Positions 45,640 through 54,825 are shown, numbered from the stretch's first letter. The stretch is DNA of 64,000 nucleotides from an uncultured Alphaproteobacteria bacterium (GCA_902826245.1 CADEEA010000005.1:21284-85283); one strand, 5' to 3'. The notes: generated by a model not told the origin, from the sequence alone. Numbers and translations are program-made.

Positions 45640-46085
45640 CTGGTTTCCTTATGCCGGGCGCGGCGTGTGATATCTTGCGCCGTCGGTTCGATCCAGGCTG
45701 CGCCGGTTTCGCGCATCTCCCGCTTCCAGAACGGCGCGTCGGTTTTGAGATAATCCATCAACGCTTCCACTGCTGCAAACGCTTCGGAGCGATGAGGGGC
45801 GAGAGCCGCGACGAACACAATCGCCTCGCCGGGCGCAATGCGGCCGGTGCGGTGGACGATGCGCAGGTCCAGGAGTTTCCGCGCCTCGGCGACGCGCTCT
45901 GCGATGGCGGCGATGCGCGCCTCTGTGAATCCCGGATAATGCTCGAGTTCAAGCCAGCGGACTGCCCCGCCGCGGCATAGCCCCGTAAAGGTCGCGCACG
46001 CGCCTGCGTCTTCGCGGCCATCGCCGAGGAACATGGCGAGTTCCTGCTCCGGCGCGAACCGGTCCGGGGTGATGCGGATCTGCAT
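45636..46085 (-). CDS. moaE: Molybdopterin synthase catalytic subunit MoaE
   Basis: A 149-residue large subunit of MPT synthase. Conserved parts: DAGACATFTGLCRG, LELEHYPGFTEARIAAI, LRIVHRTGRIAPGEAIVFVAALAPHRSEAFAAVEALMDYLKTDAPFWKRE with the catalytic Lys. Its ATG touches the stop of the TSUP permease gene by 1 bp; the frame stays open upstream but only this start gives MoaE. Works with MoaD encoded 0.7 kb upstream. Confidence 0.95.
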   Translation of the reverse strand: MQIRITPDRFAPEQELAMFLGDGREDAGACATFTGLCRGGAVRWLELEHYPGFTEARIAAIAERVAEARKLLDLRIVHRTGRIAPGEAIVFVAALAPHRSEAFAAVEALMDYLKTDAPFWKREMRETGAAWIEPTAQDITRRARHKETR

Positions 46086-46831
46086 TAGCGCAACAAGGCT
46101 AGCGCAGCGATCGCCAAAACGACACCCAAAGTGCGAAGAATTGCTGCTTGATCGAGTTTGGCGAGGCTGAGGCTCGCGCCGCCCAACGCGCCGGCCAGCG
46201 CCGCTAGCGCGAACCATGGGAGGTGGGCCGGCGTCGAGTTGAGCGAAGTCCACCCACCCGCCAGCCCCGCCGCCGAATTCACGACGATAAAGCATGCCGC
46301 TATCCCCGCCGCTCGCGCCGGATCGCTCCAGCGCGCGAACACAAGCAGCGGAGACAAATACACCCCGCCGCCAATGCCCGTTATGCCCGCAAGCGCGCCC
46401 AGAGCCGCGCCCACCGGCAGTGCAACCGCCAGTGGCGGCGGCTTGGTCGACGCCTCGGCGTCGAGCTTGGGCCACAACAAATAACGCAACGCCGCCGCGC
46501 CAAGGGCTGCGGCGAGGATTGGACGATAGATCGAAGCCGGAACATCGATTCCGCCGGCAAAGAACGCCGCAGGGATCGCGGTGATGGCGAACGGCCAGAA
46601 GACGCGCGCGTCAAACCTGCCCGCGCGAACGAACACGATCGCAGCATAGCCCGCCACGACAATGTTCAGCGCGAGCGCAACCGGGCGCGCATCTTGCGGG
46701 GCCATTCCAAAGAGCGCCATCAGCGCGACATAGGCAGAAGCGCCGCCATGGCCTACGGAGGAATAAAGCGCCGCCGCCGCTGCTATGGCGAGCGCAAGCA
46801 GCGCGATGGAATCCGCCGTCACAGCGCTCAA
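46085..46831 (-). CDS. TauE/SafE (TSUP) family permease embedded in the Moco operon
   Basis: A 248-residue membrane protein with seven to eight hydrophobic helices and the two TSUP repeats (YSSVGHGGASAYVALMALFGM; GALAGITGIGGGVYLSPLLVF). TSUP proteins move sulfite, thiosulfate, sulfonates or related organic anions. It overlaps moaD by 4 bp and moaE by 1 bp, so it is fully co-translated with MPT synthase subunits. Exporting a sulfur by-product, or importing an oxyanion such as molybdate, are both possible; neither is shown. Confidence 0.88.
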   Translation of the reverse strand: MSAVTADSIALLALAIAAAAALYSSVGHGGASAYVALMALFGMAPQDARPVALALNIVVAGYAAIVFVRAGRFDARVFWPFAITAIPAAFFAGGIDVPASIYRPILAAALGAAALRYLLWPKLDAEASTKPPPLAVALPVGAALGALAGITGIGGGVYLSPLLVFARWSDPARAAGIAACFIVVNSAAGLAGGWTSLNSTPAHLPWFALAALAGALGGASLSLAKLDQAAILRTLGVVLAIAALALLR

Positions 46832-47073
46832 CCACCGCTCAACGGAGGCATGAATGCGATTTCCCGCGCGCCTTCAAGCGATGCATCATGGGCGACCATT
46901 TCCTGGTTCACAGCTACCCGAACGCTCTGGTCGCGGAGCGCCGCGCCAAGGGCGGCGTTGTCGCGCGTCAGTAGATCGCGGAGCGCGCCGAGATCGGCGC
47001 CGCATTGCTCAAGCTCAAGCGCGGCGCAACCGGCCACATCGCGCAAACGCCCGAAGAATAGAATGCGCGCCAT
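46828..47073 (-). CDS. moaD: Molybdopterin synthase sulfur carrier subunit MoaD
   Basis: An 81-residue ubiquitin-fold protein: ARILFFGRLRDVAGCAALEL at the start, VRVAVNQEMVAHDASL in the middle and the C-terminal FMPPLSGG, whose Gly-Gly is adenylated and converted to thiocarboxylate. It follows moaA after 3 bp. The activating enzyme MoeB is not in the window. Confidence 0.93.
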   Translation of the reverse strand: MARILFFGRLRDVAGCAALELEQCGADLGALRDLLTRDNAALGAALRDQSVRVAVNQEMVAHDASLEGAREIAFMPPLSGG

Positions 47074-47076
47074 CGC

Positions 47077-48081
47077 TTACCCACCCGTCATCGACATATG
47101 GCGCTCAACCGCCGGGGCCGCGCCAGGCGTGGAGATCACAAAGTCATGCGCTCGAGGTTTAATAGCCATGCCGCGGCCGATGAGGCCGAGCAAGTCGGCA
47201 TCAGATGCTCCTGCACGCATCGGCTCGCGGAAATCGATGTGTTCGTCTTGACCCAGGCAGAGATAGAGCCTCCCGGTGCAAGTCAGGCGCACGCGGTTGC
47301 AATCGGCGCAGAAATTGTGGCTGAGCGGAGTGATGAAGCCGAGCCGCCCGCCGGTTTCCTCAATGCGCACGTAACGCGACGGGCCGCCGGTGATATCGGG
47401 AATATCCTTGAGCCGCCAGAAACTCTCCAACTCGGCTCGCACCGCGGCGAGCGAGACGAATTGATCGCTGCGGTCGCCCTCCACATCGCCAACGGGCATG
47501 GTCTCGATCAGCGAAACATCCATGCTGCGCGCGTGCGCCCATTGTATGATTCCGGGGATGTCGGCGGCGTTGTCATGTTTGAGCGCAACCACATTGAGCT
47601 TTACCTTCAGGCCGGCCTTCTGCGCGAACTCGATGCCTTCCATTACATTGGCGAGCTGATCGCGCCTCGTGATGCGCTGGAACGTCTCCCGGTCCAGCGT
47701 GTCCAACGAGACATTGACCCGCCTCACGCCAATGGCAGCCAAGTCCGCGGCAAACCTAGAAAGGCGGGTTCCGTTCGTAGTGAGCGTCAGCTCCCCGAGC
47801 TGGCCACTCGTCAGATGGCGCGCCTGGCGGCGCAGGAATTCCATGATGTCGCGCCGCACCAAGGGTTCGCCGCCGGTGACGCGCAGTTTGCGCACGCCGG
47901 CCTCGATAAACACCGAGCATAGCCGGTCCAATTCCTCGAAACTGAGCACCTCGGCCTTGGGCAGAAAGTCCATCCGCTCTGGCATGCAATAGGTACAGCG
48001 CAGGTCACAGCGGTCGGTTACCGAAACGCGGAGATAGGTGATCCGCCGCTGGAATTGATCCACAAGCGGGGTCACGTGCAT
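47077..48081 (-). CDS. moaA: GTP 3',8-cyclase MoaA
   Basis: A 334-residue radical-SAM enzyme. The SAM 4Fe-4S cluster ligands Cys25, Cys29 and Cys32 are in DRCDLRCTYCMP; the second cluster is in LSHNFCADCNRVRLTCTGRLYLCLG; and the chain ends SMTGG, with the C-terminal Gly-Gly required for catalysis. It heads the Moco operon and starts 23 bp from the divergent mobA start. Confidence 0.96.
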   Translation of the reverse strand: MHVTPLVDQFQRRITYLRVSVTDRCDLRCTYCMPERMDFLPKAEVLSFEELDRLCSVFIEAGVRKLRVTGGEPLVRRDIMEFLRRQARHLTSGQLGELTLTTNGTRLSRFAADLAAIGVRRVNVSLDTLDRETFQRITRRDQLANVMEGIEFAQKAGLKVKLNVVALKHDNAADIPGIIQWAHARSMDVSLIETMPVGDVEGDRSDQFVSLAAVRAELESFWRLKDIPDITGGPSRYVRIEETGGRLGFITPLSHNFCADCNRVRLTCTGRLYLCLGQDEHIDFREPMRAGASDADLLGLIGRGMAIKPRAHDFVISTPGAAPAVERHMSMTGG

Positions 48082-48104
48082 TGCTCCTCGCCTGGCGCTA
48101 CACC

Positions 48105-48689
48105 ATGGCCATGGCCTTTGTAGCAGCGATCCTCGCAGGCGGCGCGAGCGCGCGTTTTGGCGCCGACAAGGCGTTCGCGGAGATGGTCGGCCGGCCGATG
48201 CTTGCGCACGTAGCGCGCGCGCTCGTCGGCGCGGACGCCCTGGCTGTGGTCGGCAATGGCAAAGGCGCCGCGTTGTTGCAGGCGGTTGATCTGAAGGACC
48301 CTCCCGACGCCGTACGCGGCCCGCTTGCGGGCGTGCTGGCAGCGCTCGGTTGGGCGCAGAATTTGGGCGCGGCGTGGTTGGTCACAGCGCCTTGCGACAC
48401 CCCGCTCCTGCCGCGCGACTTCGCGGAACACTTGGTCTCGCGCGCCGAAGCGGCAGGCGCCGCCGCAGCGCACGCCTGCACCGACGACGGCTTGCATGCG
48501 CTGTGCGCGGCATGGCGACCATCGCTGACGGCTCGGTTGCGGGAGTATTTTTCCCGAGGCGTTCATCCTCCCGTCCGTACGCTGGCGCCGGATGCCGTGC
48601 AGGTTCATTTTCCGGATTCCGGCGCATTTCTCAACGTCAACACGCCGCAGGACTTTGCTCGCGCGTTGACGCGGCTCGACGGCAAATAG
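48105..48689 (+). CDS. mobA: Molybdenum cofactor guanylyltransferase MobA
   Basis: A 194-residue nucleotidyltransferase: AAILAGGASARFGADKAFAEMVGRPM is the GTP-binding start, and PLAGVLAALGWAQ and APCDTPLLPRDF are the acidic/base-binding motifs. It adds GMP to make the guanine dinucleotide cofactor used by formate dehydrogenases. Start could be this ATG or the ATG two codons later (48111); neither has a good SD. It is the only Moco gene on the plus strand. Confidence 0.9.
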   Translation: MAMAFVAAILAGGASARFGADKAFAEMVGRPMLAHVARALVGADALAVVGNGKGAALLQAVDLKDPPDAVRGPLAGVLAALGWAQNLGAAWLVTAPCDTPLLPRDFAEHLVSRAEAAGAAAAHACTDDGLHALCAAWRPSLTARLREYFSRGVHPPVRTLAPDAVQVHFPDSGAFLNVNTPQDFARALTRLDGK

Positions 48690-48694
48690 CGGAA

Positions 48695-48904
48695 TCAAAG
48701 CGCCAGCCGCTCCAACGCGGCGCGCACATGCGGGTCGAGCCCGGCGCCGCCAGCTTTCAGGTGCGCGAGAATTTGTGCGCGCATGCGCGGATCCCAGAAT
48801 TTTTTCAGATGGTCGGCGACACCCGCAACTACAGCCTCCTCGCCTTGGGCGGCGAAGAACTTGCCAATCTGGTTGGCCATATAGACGAGCTTGGCGCTAT
48901 CCAT
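48695..48904 (-). CDS. fdsD: Formate dehydrogenase subunit delta FdsD
   Basis: A 69-residue helical protein, KLVYMANQIGKFFAAQGEEAVVAGVADHLKKFWDPRMRAQILAHL, typical of the small FdsD family that helps mature or stabilise the NAD-dependent molybdenum formate dehydrogenase. Overlaps the fdhD stop by 8 bp and ends 5 bp from the convergent mobA stop. Last gene of the fds operon. Confidence 0.92.
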   Translation of the reverse strand: MDSAKLVYMANQIGKFFAAQGEEAVVAGVADHLKKFWDPRMRAQILAHLKAGGAGLDPHVRAALERLAL

Positions 48905-49727
48905 TGCGCACGATCCGGTCGGGCCTAGTGAAAACTTCTAGTCCATTCTCGCGTACAATCCCACAAACGCAAATGCCAGCAGCCTCGGCCGTGCGCACTG
49001 CCAGCGCTGTCGGAGCCGAAATGGCCGCCAGCACAGATGCTTTCGCGCCCGCGGCTTTTTGCACAAGCTCAATGGAGACACGGCTCGTCATCAACACGAC
49101 GCCATCGGAGCAATCACGGCCTTGCCGCGCCAGCGCGCCGATAAGCTTGTCGAGCGCATTGTGGCGCCCGACATCCTCGCGCGCGCATGCGATGCCTTCA
49201 GCAGGTGAGAAGAATGCGGCTGCGTGGACGGCATGGGTCTGCGCATTCAGCGCCTGGTGCGAGGATAGCGTGGCCATAGCGTCGACGATTGCCTGGGCAG
49301 GAATACGAAACTCGGAAGTTATCGGCATACAGGGCGGCAGCGCCGCCTCAAGGCTTTCGACGCCGCACAATCCGCACCCGGCCGGGCCCGCGCGCGTGCG
49401 CCGGCGTGCGACGTGCGCATCGCGCGCGCTTTCACGGAGCCAGAGGCGGATTTCGATGCCAGCAACCCCCGCTGGCGATGGGCTTGGCGCCACGATTTCC
49501 AGCTCGCGCAATTCCTCGACCGACTGGATAATCCCCTCGCTCAGCGCGAAGCCGAGCGCGAAGTCCTCAAGGTTCGCAGGACTCGCCAACATTACCGCTT
49601 CAGCAGCGCCGTCGACAACGAATGCAATTGGCGTCTCCTCCGGCAACACGCGTTCGCCTTCGCTCCATCGGCCGTCGCGGAGCCTCGCGCGGTGCGCGGA
49701 AGCAAAAGCCGGAGGCGCGGGCCTCAT
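48897..49727 (-). CDS. fdhD: Formate dehydrogenase accessory sulfurtransferase FdhD
   Basis: A 276-residue protein required to transfer sulfur to the Mo cofactor of formate dehydrogenase. The Cys motif GPAGCGLCGVESLEAAL is present, as are LEDFALGFALSEGII and AREDVGRHNALDKLIGALAR. ATG at 49727; a further ATG six codons upstream is possible. It follows fdsA after a 150-bp gap that contains an extragenic palindrome. Confidence 0.93.
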   Translation of the reverse strand: MRPAPPAFASAHRARLRDGRWSEGERVLPEETPIAFVVDGAAEAVMLASPANLEDFALGFALSEGIIQSVEELRELEIVAPSPSPAGVAGIEIRLWLRESARDAHVARRRTRAGPAGCGLCGVESLEAALPPCMPITSEFRIPAQAIVDAMATLSSHQALNAQTHAVHAAAFFSPAEGIACAREDVGRHNALDKLIGALARQGRDCSDGVVLMTSRVSIELVQKAAGAKASVLAAISAPTALAVRTAEAAGICVCGIVRENGLEVFTRPDRIVRNG

Positions 49728-49749
49728 GGCAAAGGGCCAATACAATTTT

Positions 49750-49842
49750 CCGTCATTCCGGACGCGCGAATCCGAGCCCGGAACCCATGGGCAAACGTCG
49801 AGCCTGGGTTCCGGATCGCGCTCCGCGCGTCTGGAATGACGG
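49750..49842. repeat. Extragenic palindromic element inside the fds operon
   Basis: Arms CCGTCATTCCGGACGCGCG (49750-49768) and CGCGCGTCTGGAATGACGG (49824-49842) match at 18 of 19 positions, and an inner GGAACCCA/TGGGTTCC pair extends the structure. Such GTCATTCC...GGAATGAC elements are a known repeat class in alphaproteobacterial intergenic regions. It lies between fdsA and fdhD. Confidence 0.75.
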
Positions 49843-49876
49843 TGTTGCTATGAGCCAGCACGGGGGCCGCCAGCTA

Positions 49877-52717
49877 TCATGTCGCCGGCGCCAGCGCCAC
49901 CCGGCGCGAGCGTTCGGCTTGCGCCTCATACTCTTCCTGCCACTTCGTCGGTCCGTTGGAGGGCGACACTTGCACTGCGGTGACTTTGTACTCAGGGCAA
50001 TTGGTGGCCCAGTCGGAATATTCGGTGGTGACGACGTTGGCCTGCGTGTCGGGATGGTGGAAGGTCGTGTACACGACGCCCGGGGCGACCCGATCCGTCA
50101 CAGTGCAGCGCAGCGTGGTTTCCCCTGCGCGGCTCGCGAGCTTAACCCAATCGCCTTCCTTGAGCCCACGTTGCTCGGCATCGTGGGGATGGATTTCGAG
50201 CATATCCTCCTCGTGCCAAGCGACATTGGCGGTGCGCCGCGTCTGCGCCCCAACATTGTATTGCGACAGGATGCGCCCGGTTGTCAGGAGCAATGGAAAG
50301 CGGGGGCCGGTGCGTTCGTCGGTGGGCACGTACTCAGTCAACATGAAGCGTCCGCGCCCGATCACGAATTGGCCGATGTGCATCACGGGCGTGCCCTCGG
50401 GCGCCTTCTCATTGCACGGCCATTGCACAGAGCCGAGTTCGTCGAGTCTGGCATAGCTCACGCCTGCGAAGGTGGGAGTCGTGGCGGCGATTTCGTCCAT
50501 GATTTGCGACGGATGTGCGTAAGTCATCGGATAGCCGAGCGCATTCGACAGCAATTGCGTTATCTCCCAGTCAGCATAGCCGTTCCTGGGCCGCATAACC
50601 CGCCGCACGCGTTGGATACGCCGCTCGGCATTGGTGAAGGTGCCGTCTTTCTCCAGGAAGGTGGAGCCTGGAAGGAACACATGCGCGTAATTGGCGGTCT
50701 CGTTCAGGAAGAGATCGTGCACGATCACGCATTCCATTGCGGCGAGGCCTTCAGCGACGTGCTTGGTGTTCGGGTCGGACTGGAGAATATCCTCGCCCTG
50801 GATGTAGATGCCCTTGAAGCTGCCATCGATGGCCGCATCGAGCATGTTGGGGATGCGCAGCCCCGGCTCGGGATCGAGCTTCACCTTCCACAAACTCTCA
50901 AACACCGCGCGCGCCGCATCGTCGGAGACGTGGCGATAGCCGGAAAATTCGTGCGGGAACGAACCCATGTCGCAGGCGCCCTGCACGTTATTCTGCCCAC
51001 GCAGCGGATTTACGCCCACACCTGGACGGCCGAGATTGCCTGTCGCCATGGCCAGATTGGCTATCGCCATCACGGTCGTCGTGCCTTGGCTGTGCTCGGT
51101 GACGCCAAGTCCATAATAGATCGCGCCATTGCCCCCCTTTGCATAGAGCCGCGCGGCGGCGCGCACATCGGCGGCCGCCACGCCGGTGGCCTGCGCCAAC
51201 GTTTCCGGCGACCAGCGCTCTTCGGCGACGAAAGCCGCCCAATGCTCATAGGCTTCCCAATCGCAGCGCTCGCGCACGAACGCCTCATTGGCCAGGCCCT
51301 CGGTGACGATTACGTGCGCGAGGGCTGTCAGCACGGCGACGTTTGTACCGGGCAAAAGCGGCAGATGGTGCGCGGCTTCTACATGGGGGGTGCGAACAAG
51401 ATCGATGCGGCGCGGGTCGACCACAATGAGCTTCGCCCCTTCACGCAGGCGCTTTTTCATGCGCGAGGCGAATACCGGGTGCGCGTCTGTGGGGTTCGCG
51501 CCGATCAAGATGATGACGTCCGTCTGCTCGACGGAATCGAAGTCCTGCGTACCCGCGGACGTACCGAACGTGGTCTTCAATCCGTAGCCAGTCGGCGAGT
51601 GACATACGCGCGCGCAGGTATCGACGTTGTTGACGCCAAAGCCCGCCCGCACCAATTTCTGCACGAGATAAGTTTCCTCGTTGGTGCAGCGCGAGGAGGT
51701 AACGCCGCCAACCGCGCCCTTTCCGTACTTCGCCTGGATGCGCTTCAGTTCAGACGCTGAATAGGCGATTGCTTCTTCCCAGCTCACCTCACGCCAGGGA
51801 TCGCTGATTTTGGCGCGGATCATGGGCTTTAAGATGCGTTCCTTGTGCGTGGCGTAACCCCACGCAAATCGCCCTTTGACGCACGAGTGCCCGCGATTGG
51901 CCTTGCCATCCTTGTGAGGAACCATGCGCACGACCTCTTCGCCGCGCATCTCGGCTTTGAACGAGCAGCCAACGCCGCAATAGGCGCAAGTGGTGACCAC
52001 CGAATGCTCGGGCGTGCCGATCTCGATCAGCGATTTCTCCGAGAGCGTCGCGGTCGGGCACGCTTGCACGCAGGCGCCGCAGGACACGCATTCGCTGTCG
52101 AAAAAACTCTCGTTCGCGCCGGCTACAACTTTGGAGTCAAAGCCGCGCCCATCGATGGTCAGCGCGAACGTGCCCTGCACCTCCTCGCACGCGCGCACGC
52201 AGCGCGAGCAGACGATGCATTTCGAGCCATCGAAGGTGAAATAAGGATTGCTCTCGTCCTTGGGCGCGTCGAGGTGATTTTCCCCGGCATAACCGTAGCG
52301 GACGTCGCGCAAACCAACAGCGCCGGCCATATCCTGCAATTCGCAATCGCCATTGGTCGGGCAGGTCAAGCAGTCGAGCGGATGGTCGGATATGTAGAGT
52401 TCCATCACGCCGCGGCGCAAATCTTTCAAAAGCGGCGTTTGCGTCGCTACGCGCATGCCCGGGGAAACCGGCGTCGTGCACGAGGCGGGCGTTCCCGGCC
52501 GCCCTTCGATCTCCACCAGGCACAGCCGGCACGAGCCGAACGCTTCGAGCATGTCGCTGGCGCAAAGCTTCGGCACGCCGACGCCTGCCTCGCGCGCCGC
52601 GCGCATGATCGAAGTGCCAGCGGGAACGGTGATCGCACGCCCATCGATCTCGAGCGTGACGCTTTGAGCCGAAGCTTTTGCCGGCGTGCCGTAGTCGAGT
52701 TCGTGGACAAGGGTCAT
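49877..52717 (-). CDS. fdsA: NAD-dependent formate dehydrogenase alpha subunit FdsA
   Basis: A 946-residue Mo/bis-MGD catalytic subunit. N-terminal [2Fe-2S] Cys52, Cys63, Cys66, Cys80; then the HxxxCxxCxxxxxC cluster (HPLDCLTCPTNGDC), two 4Fe-4S ferredoxin motifs (CIVCSRCVRACEE and CVSCGACVQACPTA) and the MopB 4Fe-4S (CAYCGVGC). The active-site Mo ligand is Cys (DTCARVCHSPTG), not selenocysteine. The C-terminal molybdopterin dinucleotide-binding domain follows. It oxidises formate to CO2 and passes electrons through FdsBG to NAD+. Overlaps fdsB by 4 bp. Confidence 0.96.
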   Translation of the reverse strand: MTLVHELDYGTPAKASAQSVTLEIDGRAITVPAGTSIMRAAREAGVGVPKLCASDMLEAFGSCRLCLVEIEGRPGTPASCTTPVSPGMRVATQTPLLKDLRRGVMELYISDHPLDCLTCPTNGDCELQDMAGAVGLRDVRYGYAGENHLDAPKDESNPYFTFDGSKCIVCSRCVRACEEVQGTFALTIDGRGFDSKVVAGANESFFDSECVSCGACVQACPTATLSEKSLIEIGTPEHSVVTTCAYCGVGCSFKAEMRGEEVVRMVPHKDGKANRGHSCVKGRFAWGYATHKERILKPMIRAKISDPWREVSWEEAIAYSASELKRIQAKYGKGAVGGVTSSRCTNEETYLVQKLVRAGFGVNNVDTCARVCHSPTGYGLKTTFGTSAGTQDFDSVEQTDVIILIGANPTDAHPVFASRMKKRLREGAKLIVVDPRRIDLVRTPHVEAAHHLPLLPGTNVAVLTALAHVIVTEGLANEAFVRERCDWEAYEHWAAFVAEERWSPETLAQATGVAAADVRAAARLYAKGGNGAIYYGLGVTEHSQGTTTVMAIANLAMATGNLGRPGVGVNPLRGQNNVQGACDMGSFPHEFSGYRHVSDDAARAVFESLWKVKLDPEPGLRIPNMLDAAIDGSFKGIYIQGEDILQSDPNTKHVAEGLAAMECVIVHDLFLNETANYAHVFLPGSTFLEKDGTFTNAERRIQRVRRVMRPRNGYADWEITQLLSNALGYPMTYAHPSQIMDEIAATTPTFAGVSYARLDELGSVQWPCNEKAPEGTPVMHIGQFVIGRGRFMLTEYVPTDERTGPRFPLLLTTGRILSQYNVGAQTRRTANVAWHEEDMLEIHPHDAEQRGLKEGDWVKLASRAGETTLRCTVTDRVAPGVVYTTFHHPDTQANVVTTEYSDWATNCPEYKVTAVQVSPSNGPTKWQEEYEAQAERSRRVALAPAT

Positions 52718-54261
52718 GGCCTAGCTGCCTTACCGCCACTATGCGCCCCATCGCGACGAAAATCCTCAGGGAAATACCGCAGAGCGCTGAGCACCGGATA
52801 TGGGGTAAACCCGCCCAGCGCGCAGAGCGAGCCTAGTTTCAGCGTGCGGCAGAGATCCTGCAGAAGCGCGATATTGGCATCGCGCTTTTCGCCTGCGACG
52901 ATGCGGTCGATCACTTCCTGGCCACGCACAGAGCCGATGCGGCAGGGCGTGCACTTGCCGCAGCTCTCGATGGCGCAAAATTCCATGGCGAAACGCGCCT
53001 GCGCGGCCATGTCGACGCTGTCGTCAAAAACCACAATGCCGCCATGGCCTATGAGGCCGTCCTTTGCCGCGAAGGCCTCGTAATCGTAGGGCGTATCAAA
53101 GAGCGCCGGTGGGAAATAGGCGCCGAGCGGCCCCCCGCACTGCACCGCGCGCACCGGGCGGCCGCTTGCGCTTCCTCCGCCGATATCGTTGACGATCTGG
53201 CCAAGCGTGAGCCCGAACGGCGTCTCATAGAGGCCCGGGCGTTTCACGTTACCCGCGAGTTGAAGCGGCATGGTCCCACGCGAGCGGCCAAAGCCGATTT
53301 CCGCATAAGCTTTGGCGCCGTGGGTCATGATCCAAGGGGCGGTTGCGAGTGTCAGCACGTTGTTGATCACGGTAGGCTTGCCGAACAGACCTTGATGCAC
53401 CGGCAGCGGCGGCTTGGCGCGCACCTGGCCGCGCTTGCCTTCCAGACTTTCGAGCAGCGCGGTTTCTTCCCCGCACACGTAAGCGCCGGCGCCGATGCGC
53501 AATTCGATATCGAACGGATGGTTCGACCCAAAGGCATGAGGCCCTAGCCCGCCGGTCGCACGCACGGCCGCGAGCGCCTTGGTGAAAGTCGCGTTGGCGT
53601 GGGGGTATTCCGAGCGCGAATAGATGTAGGCCTGTGAAGCGCCGATGGCGAAGGCTGCGATGGCCATGCCCTCGATTAGCGCCATTGGGTCGCCTTCCAT
53701 GATCATGCGATCAGCGAAGGTCCCGCTGTCGCCTTCATCAGCGTTGCACACGACGTATTTTGCGCTCGCCTGCGCCTCGGCTGCCCCCTTCCATTTGACG
53801 CCAGCGGGAAAACCGGCGCCACCGCGACCGCGCAGACTGGACGCGATGATCTCCTCGATGGTGGCTTGCCAGCCCATCTCAAGCGCACGCTTCAACCCCC
53901 TGAGGCCGCCATGGGCGACATAATCTTCGACCGAAAGCGGATCGACCACGCCACAGCGCGCAAACGTGATCCGCTTTTGGCCAGCCATCCATGGGTGTTC
54001 TTCAACGCGGCCTATTGAGAGAGCGTGCGCGCCGCCGTTCAACATGCCGGCGTTCAGCAAGGCTGGAACGTCGCCCGCGCCGACTGGGCCGTAACCTACT
54101 CGCCCGCCTGCAGTGTCTATTTCGATCAGGGGCTCAAGCCAGGCCATACCCCGCGAGCCGGTGCGGACGATTTCGGCGCCGGCGTTCCTCAAGGCGCCGG
54201 CGACGGCATCCGCGCCGAGCGCGATCGCCAGCGCGTCGCCAGGGACAAAGACGCGGCTCAT
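52714..54261 (-). CDS. fdsB: Formate dehydrogenase beta subunit FdsB (NuoF-like)
   Basis: A 515-residue diaphorase subunit. After an N-terminal thioredoxin-like ~110 residues come the NADH-binding Gly-rich SSLRGRGGAGFPAGVKWKG, FMN site VVCNADEGDSGTFADRM and AGAYVCGEETALLESLEGKRG, and the C-terminal 4Fe-4S ligands ESCGKCTPCRIG plus a final Cys in LGSLCALGG. It binds FMN and NAD+. Overlaps both fdsG and fdsA by 4 bp. Confidence 0.95.
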   Translation of the reverse strand: MSRVFVPGDALAIALGADAVAGALRNAGAEIVRTGSRGMAWLEPLIEIDTAGGRVGYGPVGAGDVPALLNAGMLNGGAHALSIGRVEEHPWMAGQKRITFARCGVVDPLSVEDYVAHGGLRGLKRALEMGWQATIEEIIASSLRGRGGAGFPAGVKWKGAAEAQASAKYVVCNADEGDSGTFADRMIMEGDPMALIEGMAIAAFAIGASQAYIYSRSEYPHANATFTKALAAVRATGGLGPHAFGSNHPFDIELRIGAGAYVCGEETALLESLEGKRGQVRAKPPLPVHQGLFGKPTVINNVLTLATAPWIMTHGAKAYAEIGFGRSRGTMPLQLAGNVKRPGLYETPFGLTLGQIVNDIGGGSASGRPVRAVQCGGPLGAYFPPALFDTPYDYEAFAAKDGLIGHGGIVVFDDSVDMAAQARFAMEFCAIESCGKCTPCRIGSVRGQEVIDRIVAGEKRDANIALLQDLCRTLKLGSLCALGGFTPYPVLSALRYFPEDFRRDGAHSGGKAARP

Positions 54262-54722
54262 CGCAACGCCTCGATTTCGGCGATCAAGCGAGCGGGCTCA
54301 ATACGCGCGCTTGGCGCGTTATTGACCATAGCCGCGGGCGCCGCTGCGCACAGGCCAAGGCAATAGACCGGCTCAATGGTCACCGAACGGTCGCCGCTGG
54401 TCTCACCCCAGCCGAGCTTGAAATGTGCTAACACCGCTTCCGCCGCCTCGCGCCCGCCCATCGCCTGGCAGGCCTCGGCACGACAGAGCTTGACCACCAC
54501 CTCGCCTGCCGGCTCGCGTCGGAAGTCATGGTAGAAGCTGATCACGCCGTGCACTTCCGCGCGTGAGAGATTGAGCTTGGACGCCAGATACTGGGTCGCC
54601 TCAGCGGCGACACAGCCGAACTCAGCCTGCAGCGCGTGCAAAATAGGCAATAGCTGATCTTGGGTCGGCAAAAAGGCGGCCAAGACACGATCTGCGGCGA
54701 CGCTGTCCCAGGCTTTGTGCAT
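54258..54722 (-). CDS. fdsG: Formate dehydrogenase gamma subunit FdsG (NuoE-like)
   Basis: A 154-residue thioredoxin-like [2Fe-2S] protein: LLPILHALQAEFGCVAAEATQYLASKLNLSRAEVHGVISFYHDFR, with cluster Cys in KLCRAEACQAMGG and VYCLGLCAAAPAAMVN. Start assumed at MHKAWDSVAA; an ATG 14 codons earlier (54764) is also possible. First gene of the fds operon, ~100 bp after the FixK-like gene on the same strand. Confidence 0.92.
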   Translation of the reverse strand: MHKAWDSVAADRVLAAFLPTQDQLLPILHALQAEFGCVAAEATQYLASKLNLSRAEVHGVISFYHDFRREPAGEVVVKLCRAEACQAMGGREAAEAVLAHFKLGWGETSGDRSVTIEPVYCLGLCAAAPAAMVNNAPSARIEPARLIAEIEALR

Positions 54723-54825
54723 GCCAAGCTTTAATCCGATTGGCCGCAACCGGCTCGGAAGCATGCATAGGCGAATATTTGCGCCTGTGAAAGCAGGTCG
54801 TTGTCCGCCGCCCGGGATCGTCAAC

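Noticed and set aside
49622..51760. Very long open frame (712 codons) on the plus strand opposite fdsA
   Set aside because: It is antisense to a gene with clear Fe-S and Mo motifs; high GC gives long open antisense frames, and the translation has no recognisable motif and a His/Arg-rich composition.
54723..54825. Fnr/FixK box (TTGAT-N4-ATCAA) before fdsG
   Set aside because: Read both strands; only partial half-sites (TTGACGATC) are present, so no box is claimed.
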